From JAUNSR01 sp036655755 (GTDB lineage Bacteria; Bacteroidota; Bacteroidia; Bacteroidales; JAUNSR01): DNA of 29,156 bases. The DNA lies in NCBI GenBank assembly GCA_036655755.1, contig JAVVPN010000035.1:1-29156 (forward strand), read 5' to 3'. Shown in pieces: positions 8,756 through 16,338 of the stretch. Each line of letters opens with the position of its first letter. The first letter of the stretch is position 1. The position numbers and the translations under genes were made by a program. Under the pieces are notes generated by a model that was not told where the DNA came from, did not search any database, and saw nothing but the letters and a program-made list of their open reading frames with translations.

Positions 8756-8818
8756 ATGAATAATCGCAAACTTATGCAGCCTTTATTCAAATTTTGTTCG
8801 AAGCTGCAACTCCTCTAA
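8756..8818 (+). CDS. Putative carAB leader peptide
   Basis: A 20-codon open frame, MNNRKLMQPLFKFCSKLQLL, starts about 26 bases after the predicted transcription start. A possible ribosome site, AGGAAA (8738-8743), lies 12 bases upstream. Its TAA stop (8816-8818) falls inside the loop of the terminator hairpin at 8806-8828. The U-rich stretch 8780-8800 lies just before the hairpin. The layout resembles the E. coli pyrBI leader, where coupled translation stops the terminator from forming. It contains only one Arg codon, so arginine control is less obvious. Not recognised as a known peptide; translation is inferred. Confidence 0.4.
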   Translation: MNNRKLMQPLFKFCSKLQLL

Positions 8819-8835
8819 AAGGGGCTGCTTTTTTT
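8806..8835 (+). terminator. Attenuator-type terminator in the carA leader
   Basis: GCAACTCCT (8806-8814) pairs with AGGGGCTGC (8820-8828) with one mismatch and one G-U pair, around a 5-base loop. A run of seven T follows. An alternative pairing, GCAGC (8776-8780) with GCTGC (8803-8807), uses two bases of the terminator stem and could act as an antiterminator. It lies only 28 bases before the carA start, so it can only make sense as conditional termination. Confidence 0.65.
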
Positions 8836-8863
8836 GTAACATCATCTTTACATATATATATCC

Positions 8864-9937
8864 ATGCAAAAGGAAAGACCTGTTTCTTTAATTCTCGATA
8901 ACGGGACTGTTTTCTACGGAAAAAGTTTTGGTTACGAGCAGCCGACCAACGGCGAAGTGGTGTTCAGCACCGCAATGGTCGGTTATCCCGAGAGTTTGAC
9001 TGACCCTTCTTACTCAGGACAGATTCTTGTTGTTACTTTTCCCCTTGTCGGTAATTATGGCGTTCCTGCCGGAGATTTTGAAACCGACGGCCTCTCCTCT
9101 TTCTACGAATCCGAAAAAATCCATGCACGTGCCATCATCGTTTCCGACTATTCTTTCGAGCATAGCCACTGGAACGCAACCAAAAGCCTCAGCGAATGGC
9201 TGAAGGAAGAAAAGGTTGCCGGTATCTACGGTATCGATACCCGCGAGCTGACAAAAATCCTGCGTGAATCGGGTGCGATGAAAGGAAAGATCGTTTTCGA
9301 AAATGAAGATGAGATTGAGTTTGAAGATCCGAACCTGCAGAACCAGGTAGCTATCGTTAGCTGCACCGAGGTGATCCGCTATGGTAAAGGAGAGAAAAAA
9401 GTGGTATTGGTAGATTGTGGAGTAAAACACAACATCATCCGCTGTTTATTGAAACGCAATGTGGAAGTGATCCGCGTTCCGTGGGATTACGATTTCAATA
9501 CACTGGAATTTGACGGACTATTCATTTCAAACGGCCCGGGCGACCCGAACCTTTGCGATGTTACCGTTAAGAATATTCAGAAAGCGATGGAAACAGGCAA
9601 GCCGATCTTCGGTATCTGTATGGGTAACCAGTTGCTTTCGCGTGCTGCCGGCGCTTCGGTTTACAAACTGAAATACGGACACCGTTCGCACAATCAGCCG
9701 GTACGCATGGTTGGTACCAACCGCTGTTTCATTACCTCACAGAATCACGGCTATGCTGTAGATAACGCAACCCTTCCTGCAGATTGGGAACCGTTGTTTA
9801 TCAATATGAATGACGACACCAACGAAGGTATCCGTCATAAATCGAAACCTTTCTTCTCGGCTCAGTTCCATCCGGAAGCCGCTTCGGGTCCTACCGACAC
9901 TGATTTCTTATTCGACGAATTTGTGAACCTTCTTTAA
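8864..9937 (+). CDS. carA: Carbamoyl-phosphate synthase small (glutaminase) subunit
   Basis: 357 residues. It hydrolyses glutamine and channels ammonia to CarB to make carbamoyl phosphate for pyrimidine and arginine synthesis in the cytosol. The N-terminal domain (1-150) includes LILDNGTVFYGKSFG and GYPESLTDPSYSGQI. The class I glutamine amidotransferase domain carries the nucleophile Cys252 in FGICMGNQLL and the His336/Glu338 pair in AQFHPEA. The motif has Asn where many bacteria have His (GICLGHQ); the triad itself is intact. The gene is 15 bases before carB and clearly in an operon with it. The leader terminator upstream suggests control by attenuation. Confidence 0.97.
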   Translation: MQKERPVSLILDNGTVFYGKSFGYEQPTNGEVVFSTAMVGYPESLTDPSYSGQILVVTFPLVGNYGVPAGDFETDGLSSFYESEKIHARAIIVSDYSFEHSHWNATKSLSEWLKEEKVAGIYGIDTRELTKILRESGAMKGKIVFENEDEIEFEDPNLQNQVAIVSCTEVIRYGKGEKKVVLVDCGVKHNIIRCLLKRNVEVIRVPWDYDFNTLEFDGLFISNGPGDPNLCDVTVKNIQKAMETGKPIFGICMGNQLLSRAAGASVYKLKYGHRSHNQPVRMVGTNRCFITSQNHGYAVDNATLPADWEPLFINMNDDTNEGIRHKSKPFFSAQFHPEAASGPTDTDFLFDEFVNLL

Positions 9938-9952
9938 TAAGCAACTATAGAT

Positions 9953-12900
9953 ATGATCAACGATAAAATTAAGAAAGTGCTGATTCTGGGCTCAGGTGCC
10001 CTGAAAATTGGTGAGGCCGGTGAGTTCGACTACTCCGGATCTCAGGCATTGAAGGCTTTGAAGGAAGAAGGTATCGAAACGATCCTGATCAATCCGAATA
10101 TTGCGACCGTACAGACTTCTGAAGGGGTGGCGGACAAGATCTATTTCTTGCCGGTGACTCCTTTTTTTGTGGAAAAAGTAATCAAAAAAGAGCAGCCTCA
10201 GGGTATTTTGCTTGCTTTCGGGGGCCAAACGGCACTCAATTGCGGGGTGAAACTATACGAATCGGGCATTCTTGAAAAATATAACGTTCAGGTACTGGGT
10301 ACACCGGTACAGGCGATCATGGACACGGAAGACCGTGAACTGTTCGTGAAAAAACTGGACGAAATCAATGTAAAAACCATCAAATCGGAAGCGGTTGATT
10401 CGGTGGCGGGCGCGCGCAAAGCGGCTGCCGAGCTGGGTTATCCGGTAATTATCCGTGCGGCTTACGCATTGGGCGGTTTGGGTTCGGGATTCTGCGACAA
10501 TGAAGCGGAACTGAACGTGCTGGCTGAGAAAGCGCTTGCCTTCTCGCCTCAGCTATTGGTTGAAAAATCATTGAAAGGCTGGAAAGAGGTGGAATACGAA
10601 GTGGTACGCGACCGTTTCGACAACTGTATCACCGTATGTAATATGGAGAACTTCGACCCGCTTGGTATCCATACCGGCGAATCGATCGTAGTAGCTCCTT
10701 CGCAGACGCTTACAAATGCCGAATACCACAAACTACGCGAACTGGCTATCCGCATCATCCGCCACATCGGTATCGTGGGTGAATGTAACGTACAGTATGC
10801 GTTCGACCCTTATTCTGAAGATTACCGTGTAATCGAGGTGAACGCCCGCCTATCGCGCTCTTCGGCTCTTGCATCGAAAGCTACCGGTTATCCGTTGGCA
10901 TTCGTGGCTGCTAAACTTGGTTTGGGCTACGGATTGTTCGACTTGAAAAACTCGGTAACGAAAACAACGTCAGCGTTCTTCGAACCGGCACTCGACTACA
11001 TCGTATGTAAACTGCCACGTTGGGACTTGGGTAAATTCCAGGGAGTAGACCGCGAGCTGGGCTCATCGATGAAATCGGTAGGTGAAGTGATGGCAATCGG
11101 CCGTACCTTCGAAGAGGCTATCCAGAAAGGTCTGCGTATGATCGGTCAGGGTATGCACGGTTTCGTGGGTAACAAAGAGCTGAAAATCGCGGATATCGAC
11201 AAAGCGCTTCGCGAACCAACCGACAAACGTATCTTCGTAATCTCGAAAGCGTTCCGTCAGGGATACACCATCGACCAGATCCACGATCTGACTAAAATCG
11301 ACCGTTGGTTCCTACAGAAACTTCACAATATCATGGCTACGGCCAATGAGCTGGAAGCATTCGACCAGATCGAATCGGTTCCGGTTGATTTGCTTCGCAA
11401 GTCGAAACAACAGGGATTCTCTGACTTCCAGATCGGACGCTCTGTTTTGAAAGAAAAAATGGATGAACCGGAACAGACTATCCTGGACGTTCGCGCCATC
11501 CGTAAAGAAAACGGCATCTTGCCGGTTGTAAAACAGATCGATACGTTGGCTGCCGAATATCCGGCGCAAACCAACTACCTGTATCTGACTTACAACGGTA
11601 CGCACAACGACGTGCAGTATACGGGCGACCACCGCTCGGTAGTGGTGCTCGGTTCGGGTGCTTACCGTATCGGATCGTCGGTTGAGTTCGACTGGTGTTC
11701 GGTTAACGCCTTGATGACAGCGCGCAAAGAGGGATACCGCTCGGTAATGATCAACTACAATCCGGAAACCGTATCGACCGACTACGATATGTGCGACCGC
11801 CTTTACTTCGACGAATTGACATTCGAACGTGTGATGGATATCATGGACCTTGAAAATCCGCACGGGGTGATCCTTTCGGTGGGTGGACAGATTCCGAATA
11901 ACCTGGCAATGCGTTTGGATGAACAACACATTCCAATCTTGGGTACACAGGCAAGTTATATCGACAATGCGGAAGACCGTCACAAATTCTCTTCGATGCT
12001 CGACCGTATCGGTGTTGACCAGCCACGCTGGAAAGAGCTTTCGTCGATGGAAGATGTGGATGCTTTCATTCAGGAAGTAGGCTTCCCGGTATTGGTTCGT
12101 CCGTCGTATGTACTTTCGGGAGCTGCGATGAACGTTTGTTCAAATCAGCAAGAGTTGGTACAGTTCCTTGAGCTGGCAGCCAACGTATCGAAAAAACATC
12201 CGGTAGTGATCTCTCAGTTTATCGAGGGTGCGAAAGAGGTGGAAGTGGATGCGGTAGCCGACAACGGTGAAATCGTAATGTATGCCATCAGCGAGCACAT
12301 CGAGTTTGCGGGTGTTCACTCGGGCGACGCTACGATTCAGTTCCCTCCGCAGAAACTGTATGTAGAAACAGTGCGCCGCGTGAAAAAAGTAGCGCGTCAG
12401 ATTGCGAAAGAGCTTAACATCACAGGGCCGTTCAATATTCAGTTCCTTGCCAAAGAGAACGATATCAAGGTGATCGAGTGTAACTTGCGTGCATCACGCT
12501 CGTTCCCATTCGTATCGAAGGTATTGAAGATCAACTTTATCGAGCTGGCTACGAAAATCATGCTGGGAGCTCCTTACGAGAAACCAAGCAAAAATGAATT
12601 CGACCTGGATTACGTAGGTATCAAGGCTTCGCAGTTCTCATTCTCTCGTTTGCAGAAAGCCGACCCGGTTTTGGGTGTGGATATGGCATCGACCGGGGAG
12701 GTAGGTTGTTTGGGCGACGATACTGCAGAAGCTGTTCTGACAGCGATGCTTTCGGTTGGACACCGCATCCCGAAAAAGAACATTCTGATCTCTTCGGGTA
12801 ACGCGAAACAGAAAATCACATTGCTCGACTCGGCGAAACTGCTTCACTCAAAAGGATACAACCTGTTTGCTACGGGTGGTACTTACCGCTTCCTGACCGA

Positions 12901-13177
12901 AAACAACGTGCCTTGTACGCGTGTTTACTGGCCGAGCGAAGAGGAACAGCCACAGGCGTTGCACATGCTTCATAACAAAGAGATCGATATGGTGATCAAC
13001 ATCCCGAAAAACCTTACTTCGGGCGAGTTGAGCAACGGCTATAAAATCCGTCGCGCCGCTATCGACTTCAATGTTCCGTTGCTGACAAATGCCCGTCTTG
13101 CGGCAGCGTTTATCAACGCGTTCTGCACGATCGACATCGATGATATCAAAATCAAAAGCTGGGACGAATACAAATAA
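9953..13177 (+). CDS. carB: Carbamoyl-phosphate synthase large subunit
   Basis: 1074 residues, full length. It combines bicarbonate, ammonia and two ATP to give carbamoyl phosphate. Two homologous ATP-grasp halves are visible. The first opens with KVLILGSGALKIGEAGEFDY and INPNIATVQTSEG. The second opens near residue 565 with VVVLGSGAYRIGSSVEFDW and INYNPETVSTDYD. The oligomerisation region lies between them (~400-550). The last ~140 residues form an MGS-like allosteric domain (LLHSKGYNLFATGGTYRFL, then IDMVINIPKN), where UMP, IMP or ornithine usually act. It follows carA with a 15-base gap and ends before a strong terminator. Confidence 0.98.
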   Translation: MINDKIKKVLILGSGALKIGEAGEFDYSGSQALKALKEEGIETILINPNIATVQTSEGVADKIYFLPVTPFFVEKVIKKEQPQGILLAFGGQTALNCGVKLYESGILEKYNVQVLGTPVQAIMDTEDRELFVKKLDEINVKTIKSEAVDSVAGARKAAAELGYPVIIRAAYALGGLGSGFCDNEAELNVLAEKALAFSPQLLVEKSLKGWKEVEYEVVRDRFDNCITVCNMENFDPLGIHTGESIVVAPSQTLTNAEYHKLRELAIRIIRHIGIVGECNVQYAFDPYSEDYRVIEVNARLSRSSALASKATGYPLAFVAAKLGLGYGLFDLKNSVTKTTSAFFEPALDYIVCKLPRWDLGKFQGVDRELGSSMKSVGEVMAIGRTFEEAIQKGLRMIGQGMHGFVGNKELKIADIDKALREPTDKRIFVISKAFRQGYTIDQIHDLTKIDRWFLQKLHNIMATANELEAFDQIESVPVDLLRKSKQQGFSDFQIGRSVLKEKMDEPEQTILDVRAIRKENGILPVVKQIDTLAAEYPAQTNYLYLTYNGTHNDVQYTGDHRSVVVLGSGAYRIGSSVEFDWCSVNALMTARKEGYRSVMINYNPETVSTDYDMCDRLYFDELTFERVMDIMDLENPHGVILSVGGQIPNNLAMRLDEQHIPILGTQASYIDNAEDRHKFSSMLDRIGVDQPRWKELSSMEDVDAFIQEVGFPVLVRPSYVLSGAAMNVCSNQQELVQFLELAANVSKKHPVVISQFIEGAKEVEVDAVADNGEIVMYAISEHIEFAGVHSGDATIQFPPQKLYVETVRRVKKVARQIAKELNITGPFNIQFLAKENDIKVIECNLRASRSFPFVSKVLKINFIELATKIMLGAPYEKPSKNEFDLDYVGIKASQFSFSRLQKADPVLGVDMASTGEVGCLGDDTAEAVLTAMLSVGHRIPKKNILISSGNAKQKITLLDSAKLLHSKGYNLFATGGTYRFLTENNVPCTRVYWPSEEEQPQALHMLHNKEIDMVINIPKNLTSGELSNGYKIRRAAIDFNVPLLTNARLAAAFINAFCTIDIDDIKIKSWDEYK

Positions 13178-13204
13178 TCGCTCCTCGCTTGATTGAATAA
13201 AATC

Positions 13205-13246
13205 AAAGCCGCCCTTTTCGGAAATTCCGGAAAGGGCGGCTTTTTG
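13205..13246 (+). terminator. Strong terminator after carB
   Basis: AAAGCCGCCCTTT (13205-13217) pairs perfectly with AAAGGGCGGCTTT (13231-13243). The stem continues almost to the tip through CGGAA/TTCCG, and TTTTT follows. The symmetric A/T flanks mean it may also serve ptuB, which ends 17 bases away on the other strand. Confidence 0.9.
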
Positions 13247-13262
13247 TATTTATGAAAACAGA

Positions 13263-13889
13263 TTACAACTTCTGATTATTCTTCAAATAGGATATCATTG
13301 TAAAAAACTCTCCTAATTCATCTTTATTTTCATCCAAATGAAATTCAAGTTCTGCATCCAGGAGCTCAAGGTCATCTCCCAAATCGTATAGAAAGTAATC
13401 AATTAATGATTTACGTTTTTTATTCAGTAAAGCTGAGTCAAGATGAAGTGTTAAGATTGTTTCAGTTGCCTTTTTATCATCAGGCTGCCTACTTTTTATT
13501 TCCCCATCTAAGGTATAGGCAAAATAACTATCACAATTTTCTTCCGATGGATCGATCAAATCATCTGAATAATAGTTGCCTTTGCGATGTCCGCAATGCT
13601 CATCCTCATCATGAGTGGGACGTATTATACAAGAAGCATGCAGATTTTCATAAGCTAACTGAAGTTCGGGAAAACGAGTCTGATCTTTAGGCTTAAAATG
13701 CTCTATATGGCTCTCCTCCGCAATTATCCGACATTCACAATAACAGCATATATGCTTTTGTTCTTTAATCAAAGCCTCTTTGAGCTCCTGTTTTTCATCT
13801 CCCTTTAATTTATTGTAATCGGCACCCGGATTCTCCTCTTTCCATTTTACGAAACTTTCAGGCTCCGGAAGCTTTATAATTTGCTTCAT
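13263..13889 (-). CDS. ptuB: Septu defence HNH endonuclease PtuB
   Basis: 208 residues. The motif order fits the HNH family seen in Septu systems and in some retron systems. It runs ICCYCECRI (zinc-type cysteines 48-53), SHIEHFKPK (His61, His64), ENLHASC (Asn82, Cys87) and HCGHRKGNYY (Cys99, His101). The N-terminal ~40 residues are charged and helical. In Septu, PtuB is the nuclease effector held by the PtuA ATPase; the family is known for phage defence. Its ATG overlaps the ptuA stop in an ATGA junction, so the two are translationally coupled. A perfect AGGAGG lies about 8 bases upstream, which is rare in this window. Confidence 0.88.
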   Translation of the reverse strand: MKQIIKLPEPESFVKWKEENPGADYNKLKGDEKQELKEALIKEQKHICCYCECRIIAEESHIEHFKPKDQTRFPELQLAYENLHASCIIRPTHDEDEHCGHRKGNYYSDDLIDPSEENCDSYFAYTLDGEIKSRQPDDKKATETILTLHLDSALLNKKRKSLIDYFLYDLGDDLELLDAELEFHLDENKDELGEFFTMISYLKNNQKL

Positions 13890-15163
13890 GCCTTACACCT
13901 CCTTGATTTAAGCTCCATAAGTTTTCTGATTCGAACCAATTCAGGTTGCTGAGGAGAAAGAGTTTGTAAGTCATTGTAGAGTTTGTCGCACTCTGCTTGG
14001 TTATTTTCGCCAAGCGCTTTATAAATATCCGAGATTAATTCTTCGATCTTACGAGGCAACTCATGCTCTAGCTCCATAATATCTTTAACGATGACAGAGA
14101 GCGGCAAGCCATGTCCCATTGCGCTTTCCACAACTTTTACACTACCATCCTCTTCGTTTAAAACACGCAGGCATTTCGTCTCTACATTCGTGACAACGAG
14201 AGGAGAATGCGTAGTAACGATGAATTGGATATTTGGAAACACCTGAGTCAGACGTGGAGCAATGTCGCTTTGCCATTTCGGATGAAGATGCAGGTCAAGT
14301 TCATCAATCAAAACTATTCCGTTTCCTTTCAAGGGATCCTCCAATACAGGATTCGCCAGAATTAATTTTCTGCATAAATCTCCCACAAGAGCAATATATA
14401 TTTTCTCTCCGTCGGATAACTGATCAATTCGTAACTTAAGCCCATTCTTCTGTACCACCATCTGAAGCGGGTGTCTGTTTACCCGGATATCGGTGTATTC
14501 GGGCATAAATATTTGTAAGGCTCTTTTTACAGCAGAAAGTTCTCGGTCGGGTTGAAAAGATTGATCCTTTTCTGTTTCTGATAGATTACTGTAGGCTCTG
14601 AAATTTTCATTCTCAATATCTTCCTGATTTCGGAACCATTCAAAAAAAGTACGGAAACTCGCGTCGCCATTCAATGAATCATTATAGGTTTCGAATAAAT
14701 CAAAAATATGTTCTTTTTTTATTCGTAACGGAATATCTAAAACTGCACGTCTGACCCCATAATGAACAAAAACCGGTATCGATGTTTTTTGCTCAGTCCG
14801 TTCAATCTCCTCTCGAATAGCCAGGGTGTAATGATTTAAATCGTCAAGAACAACCGACGTCGACTTTGCTGTTCCTTTCTTCGATTTGTTCGGAACAACC
14901 AACCGATCTATACAGTCGAATTCGGCAGCCAAAGCTCCTGATTTTTCATTATTATATAGTTCGTCGGGGCGAATGTGTAATCCTTGTCCTCTTTGATTTT
15001 TAATACGAGCCACAATCCAACTCAAACAGATTGAAATACCGTCAAGTATAGAGGATTTTCCAGATCCATTTGTTCCGATAATGATAGTCAAATTCTCATC
15101 AAAGGTAATTTCTGTATTCTTATGCCCTCGATAATTTTCAAGCTTCAATCTTTTTATAATCAT
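13886..15163 (-). CDS. ptuA: Septu defence AAA/ABC-type ATPase PtuA
   Basis: 425 residues. MIIKRLKLENYRGHKNTEI is the usual start of SMC/RecF-like AAA ATPases. Walker A is GTNGSGKSS (30-38). An ABC signature LSDGEK lies at 249-254, Walker B with catalytic acids is IVLIDELDLHLHP (283-295), and the switch His is in TTHSP (His319). The C-terminal ~80 residues are helical and charged. PtuA proteins form ATP-sensing complexes that hold the PtuB nuclease. It is the first gene of the ptuAB pair. A lone OLD- or RloC-like ATPase was considered, but there is no TOPRIM domain and the HNH partner is directly coupled. No reverse transcriptase lies nearby, so this is not a retron version. Confidence 0.85.
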   Translation of the reverse strand: MIIKRLKLENYRGHKNTEITFDENLTIIIGTNGSGKSSILDGISICLSWIVARIKNQRGQGLHIRPDELYNNEKSGALAAEFDCIDRLVVPNKSKKGTAKSTSVVLDDLNHYTLAIREEIERTEQKTSIPVFVHYGVRRAVLDIPLRIKKEHIFDLFETYNDSLNGDASFRTFFEWFRNQEDIENENFRAYSNLSETEKDQSFQPDRELSAVKRALQIFMPEYTDIRVNRHPLQMVVQKNGLKLRIDQLSDGEKIYIALVGDLCRKLILANPVLEDPLKGNGIVLIDELDLHLHPKWQSDIAPRLTQVFPNIQFIVTTHSPLVVTNVETKCLRVLNEEDGSVKVVESAMGHGLPLSVIVKDIMELEHELPRKIEELISDIYKALGENNQAECDKLYNDLQTLSPQQPELVRIRKLMELKSRRCKA

Positions 15164-15182
15164 ATTTAAACTCTATTTTATT

Positions 15183-15214
15183 CAAAGATAGATATTTCTA
15201 TCGAAAAGAAGGGC
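15183..15214 (-). promoter_or_regulatory. Promoter of ptuAB
   Basis: TATCTTTG (15190-15183, minus strand) is a perfect -7 box about 20 bases before the ptuA ATG. The region upstream to 15214 closely matches the promoter at 8335-8366. It begins right at the base of the tRNA terminator, so ptuAB is likely transcribed independently. Confidence 0.55.
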
Positions 15215-15250
15215 GAACATAATTCAATACAACATGAATTATGTTCGCCC
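15203..15250 (-). terminator. Terminator between tRNA-Thr and ptuA
   Basis: A perfect 16-base stem: GGGCGAACATAATTCA (15211-15226) pairs with TGAATTATGTTCGCCC (15235-15250) around an 8-base loop. Read on the minus strand it is followed by TTCTTTTC. It would end the tRNA transcript and shield the defence operon from read-through. Confidence 0.75.
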
Positions 15251-15303
15251 TTTATCCGGGAATAAGATCCCTTATCGTTTTTCTGTACAGGTAATAGATT
15301 GAG

Positions 15304-15376
15304 AGCCGAAAGCGGGAATCGAACCCGCGACCTTTGCATTACGAATGCAGTGCTCTACCGACTGAGCTATTGCGGC
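15304..15376 (-). tRNA. tRNA-Thr(CGU)
   Basis: A 73-base cloverleaf with anticodon CGT in the loop TTCGTAA, a D-arm reading GCTCAGTCGGTAGAGC and a perfect T-arm (GCGGG TTCGATT CCCGC). The discriminator is T and CCA is not encoded. The fold has two weak points: the acceptor stem has a C-T mismatch at position 5:68, and the anticodon stem a C-A mismatch at 27:43. It may be functional but slightly degenerate. It reads ACG codons, which a UGU tRNA could also serve by wobble. Confidence 0.9.
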
Positions 15377-15473
15377 AACCAAAGGAATATTTTCCTTTAC
15401 GACAAAAGTGTAAAATTTAATTCAGATTTGAAAGCAAAACTTTAAAATAGTTATCTATTTAACATTACTGAAT

Positions 15474-16316
15474 TTAGTCTATACGCACCCGTGCAAATAC
15501 AGGGAAATGATCTGACGGATAACGCATTTCTTTTGAGTCAGTTAAAACAGCATATTTGCTGACCGATACGGGATCATTCACGAAAATATAGTCGATTCGA
15601 GCTTCGGGAATGCGATTCCATCGGAAAGCATTAAATGTGCCTTCCGGACCATAAGGATCTGTTTCTGAAACGGAAGCCGCATCTTTAAGTTTATCCGAAA
15701 GTACCCGGTAAGCATCTGAAGTTGGCACCGAATTCAGATCGCCTACAAAAATAGCAGGCAGTCCGTTTCCTATTTTGTTAATTTTATCAATCATCATCTC
15801 TGCTGATTTTAATTGTGCAACCGCTCCTTCATGATCGAAATGTGCCGAAAAGAAGATCAGCTCTTTACCCGAACTCTTTTCTTTGAGTTTTACCCACGAG
15901 CATATCCGGTTGCAGCACGTAGCATCCCACCCTTTCGATGGTACATCGGGGGTTTCGCTAAACCAGAAATCGCCCTTATCGAGCGCAGTGAAACGATCAT
16001 TCCGATAAAAGACAGCCGAATGCTCGCCCGCCCGTTCGCCGTCGTCGCGGCCTTTTCCGGCATATGAAAATTCAGTCATGGTAGCCAGAAAATCCATCTG
16101 CTCGGGTAACGCCTCTTGCACGCCGAATACTTCGAATTCATGAAACCGGATCAGATCTTTTACCTGCTGCGCCCTGTAAGGCCATGCATTCAAACTGTCT
16201 GACATCGTATTCAAGCGCAAGTTGAATGATGCCACATTCAATTCTACCGGCTCTTTCGGGGTACTACATGCAATCAGCCCGGCACTCACTACCGCACCCA
16301 TCATCCATTTTCTCAT
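15474..16316 (-). CDS. Endonuclease/exonuclease/phosphatase-family lipoprotein
   Basis: 280 residues. A lipoprotein signal ends LIAC (Cys17), so the enzyme is probably anchored outside the inner membrane. The EEP fold is clear: VASFNLRLNT (metal-site Asn), FGVQEALPEQMDFL (metal-binding Glu), FFSAHFDHEG, FVGDLNSVPTSDAYR, IDYIFV and the terminal SDHFPVFARV with the catalytic His. Family members cleave phosphodiesters in nucleic acids, sphingomyelin or inositol phosphates; the substrate here is unknown. It follows the GH97 gene by 22 bases and is probably co-transcribed. Such lipoproteins next to glycosidases usually act in the periplasm or at the surface (inference). Confidence 0.9.
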   Translation of the reverse strand: MRKWMMGAVVSAGLIACSTPKEPVELNVASFNLRLNTMSDSLNAWPYRAQQVKDLIRFHEFEVFGVQEALPEQMDFLATMTEFSYAGKGRDDGERAGEHSAVFYRNDRFTALDKGDFWFSETPDVPSKGWDATCCNRICSWVKLKEKSSGKELIFFSAHFDHEGAVAQLKSAEMMIDKINKIGNGLPAIFVGDLNSVPTSDAYRVLSDKLKDAASVSETDPYGPEGTFNAFRWNRIPEARIDYIFVNDPVSVSKYAVLTDSKEMRYPSDHFPVFARVRID

Positions 16317-16338
16317 AGTTCTATATATAAATAATTGA

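Noticed and set aside
11312..11983. A 223-codon minus-strand frame inside carB
   Set aside because: It is antisense to a strongly conserved gene and reads as low-quality sequence without motifs.
13886..15300. Retron version of the ATPase-HNH pair
   Set aside because: No reverse transcriptase frame and no msr/msd-like RNA structure lies next to the genes.
13178..15376. Mobile island bounded by tRNA-derived attachment repeats
   Set aside because: No second copy of the tRNA 3' end and no integrase was found near the far side of ptuB.
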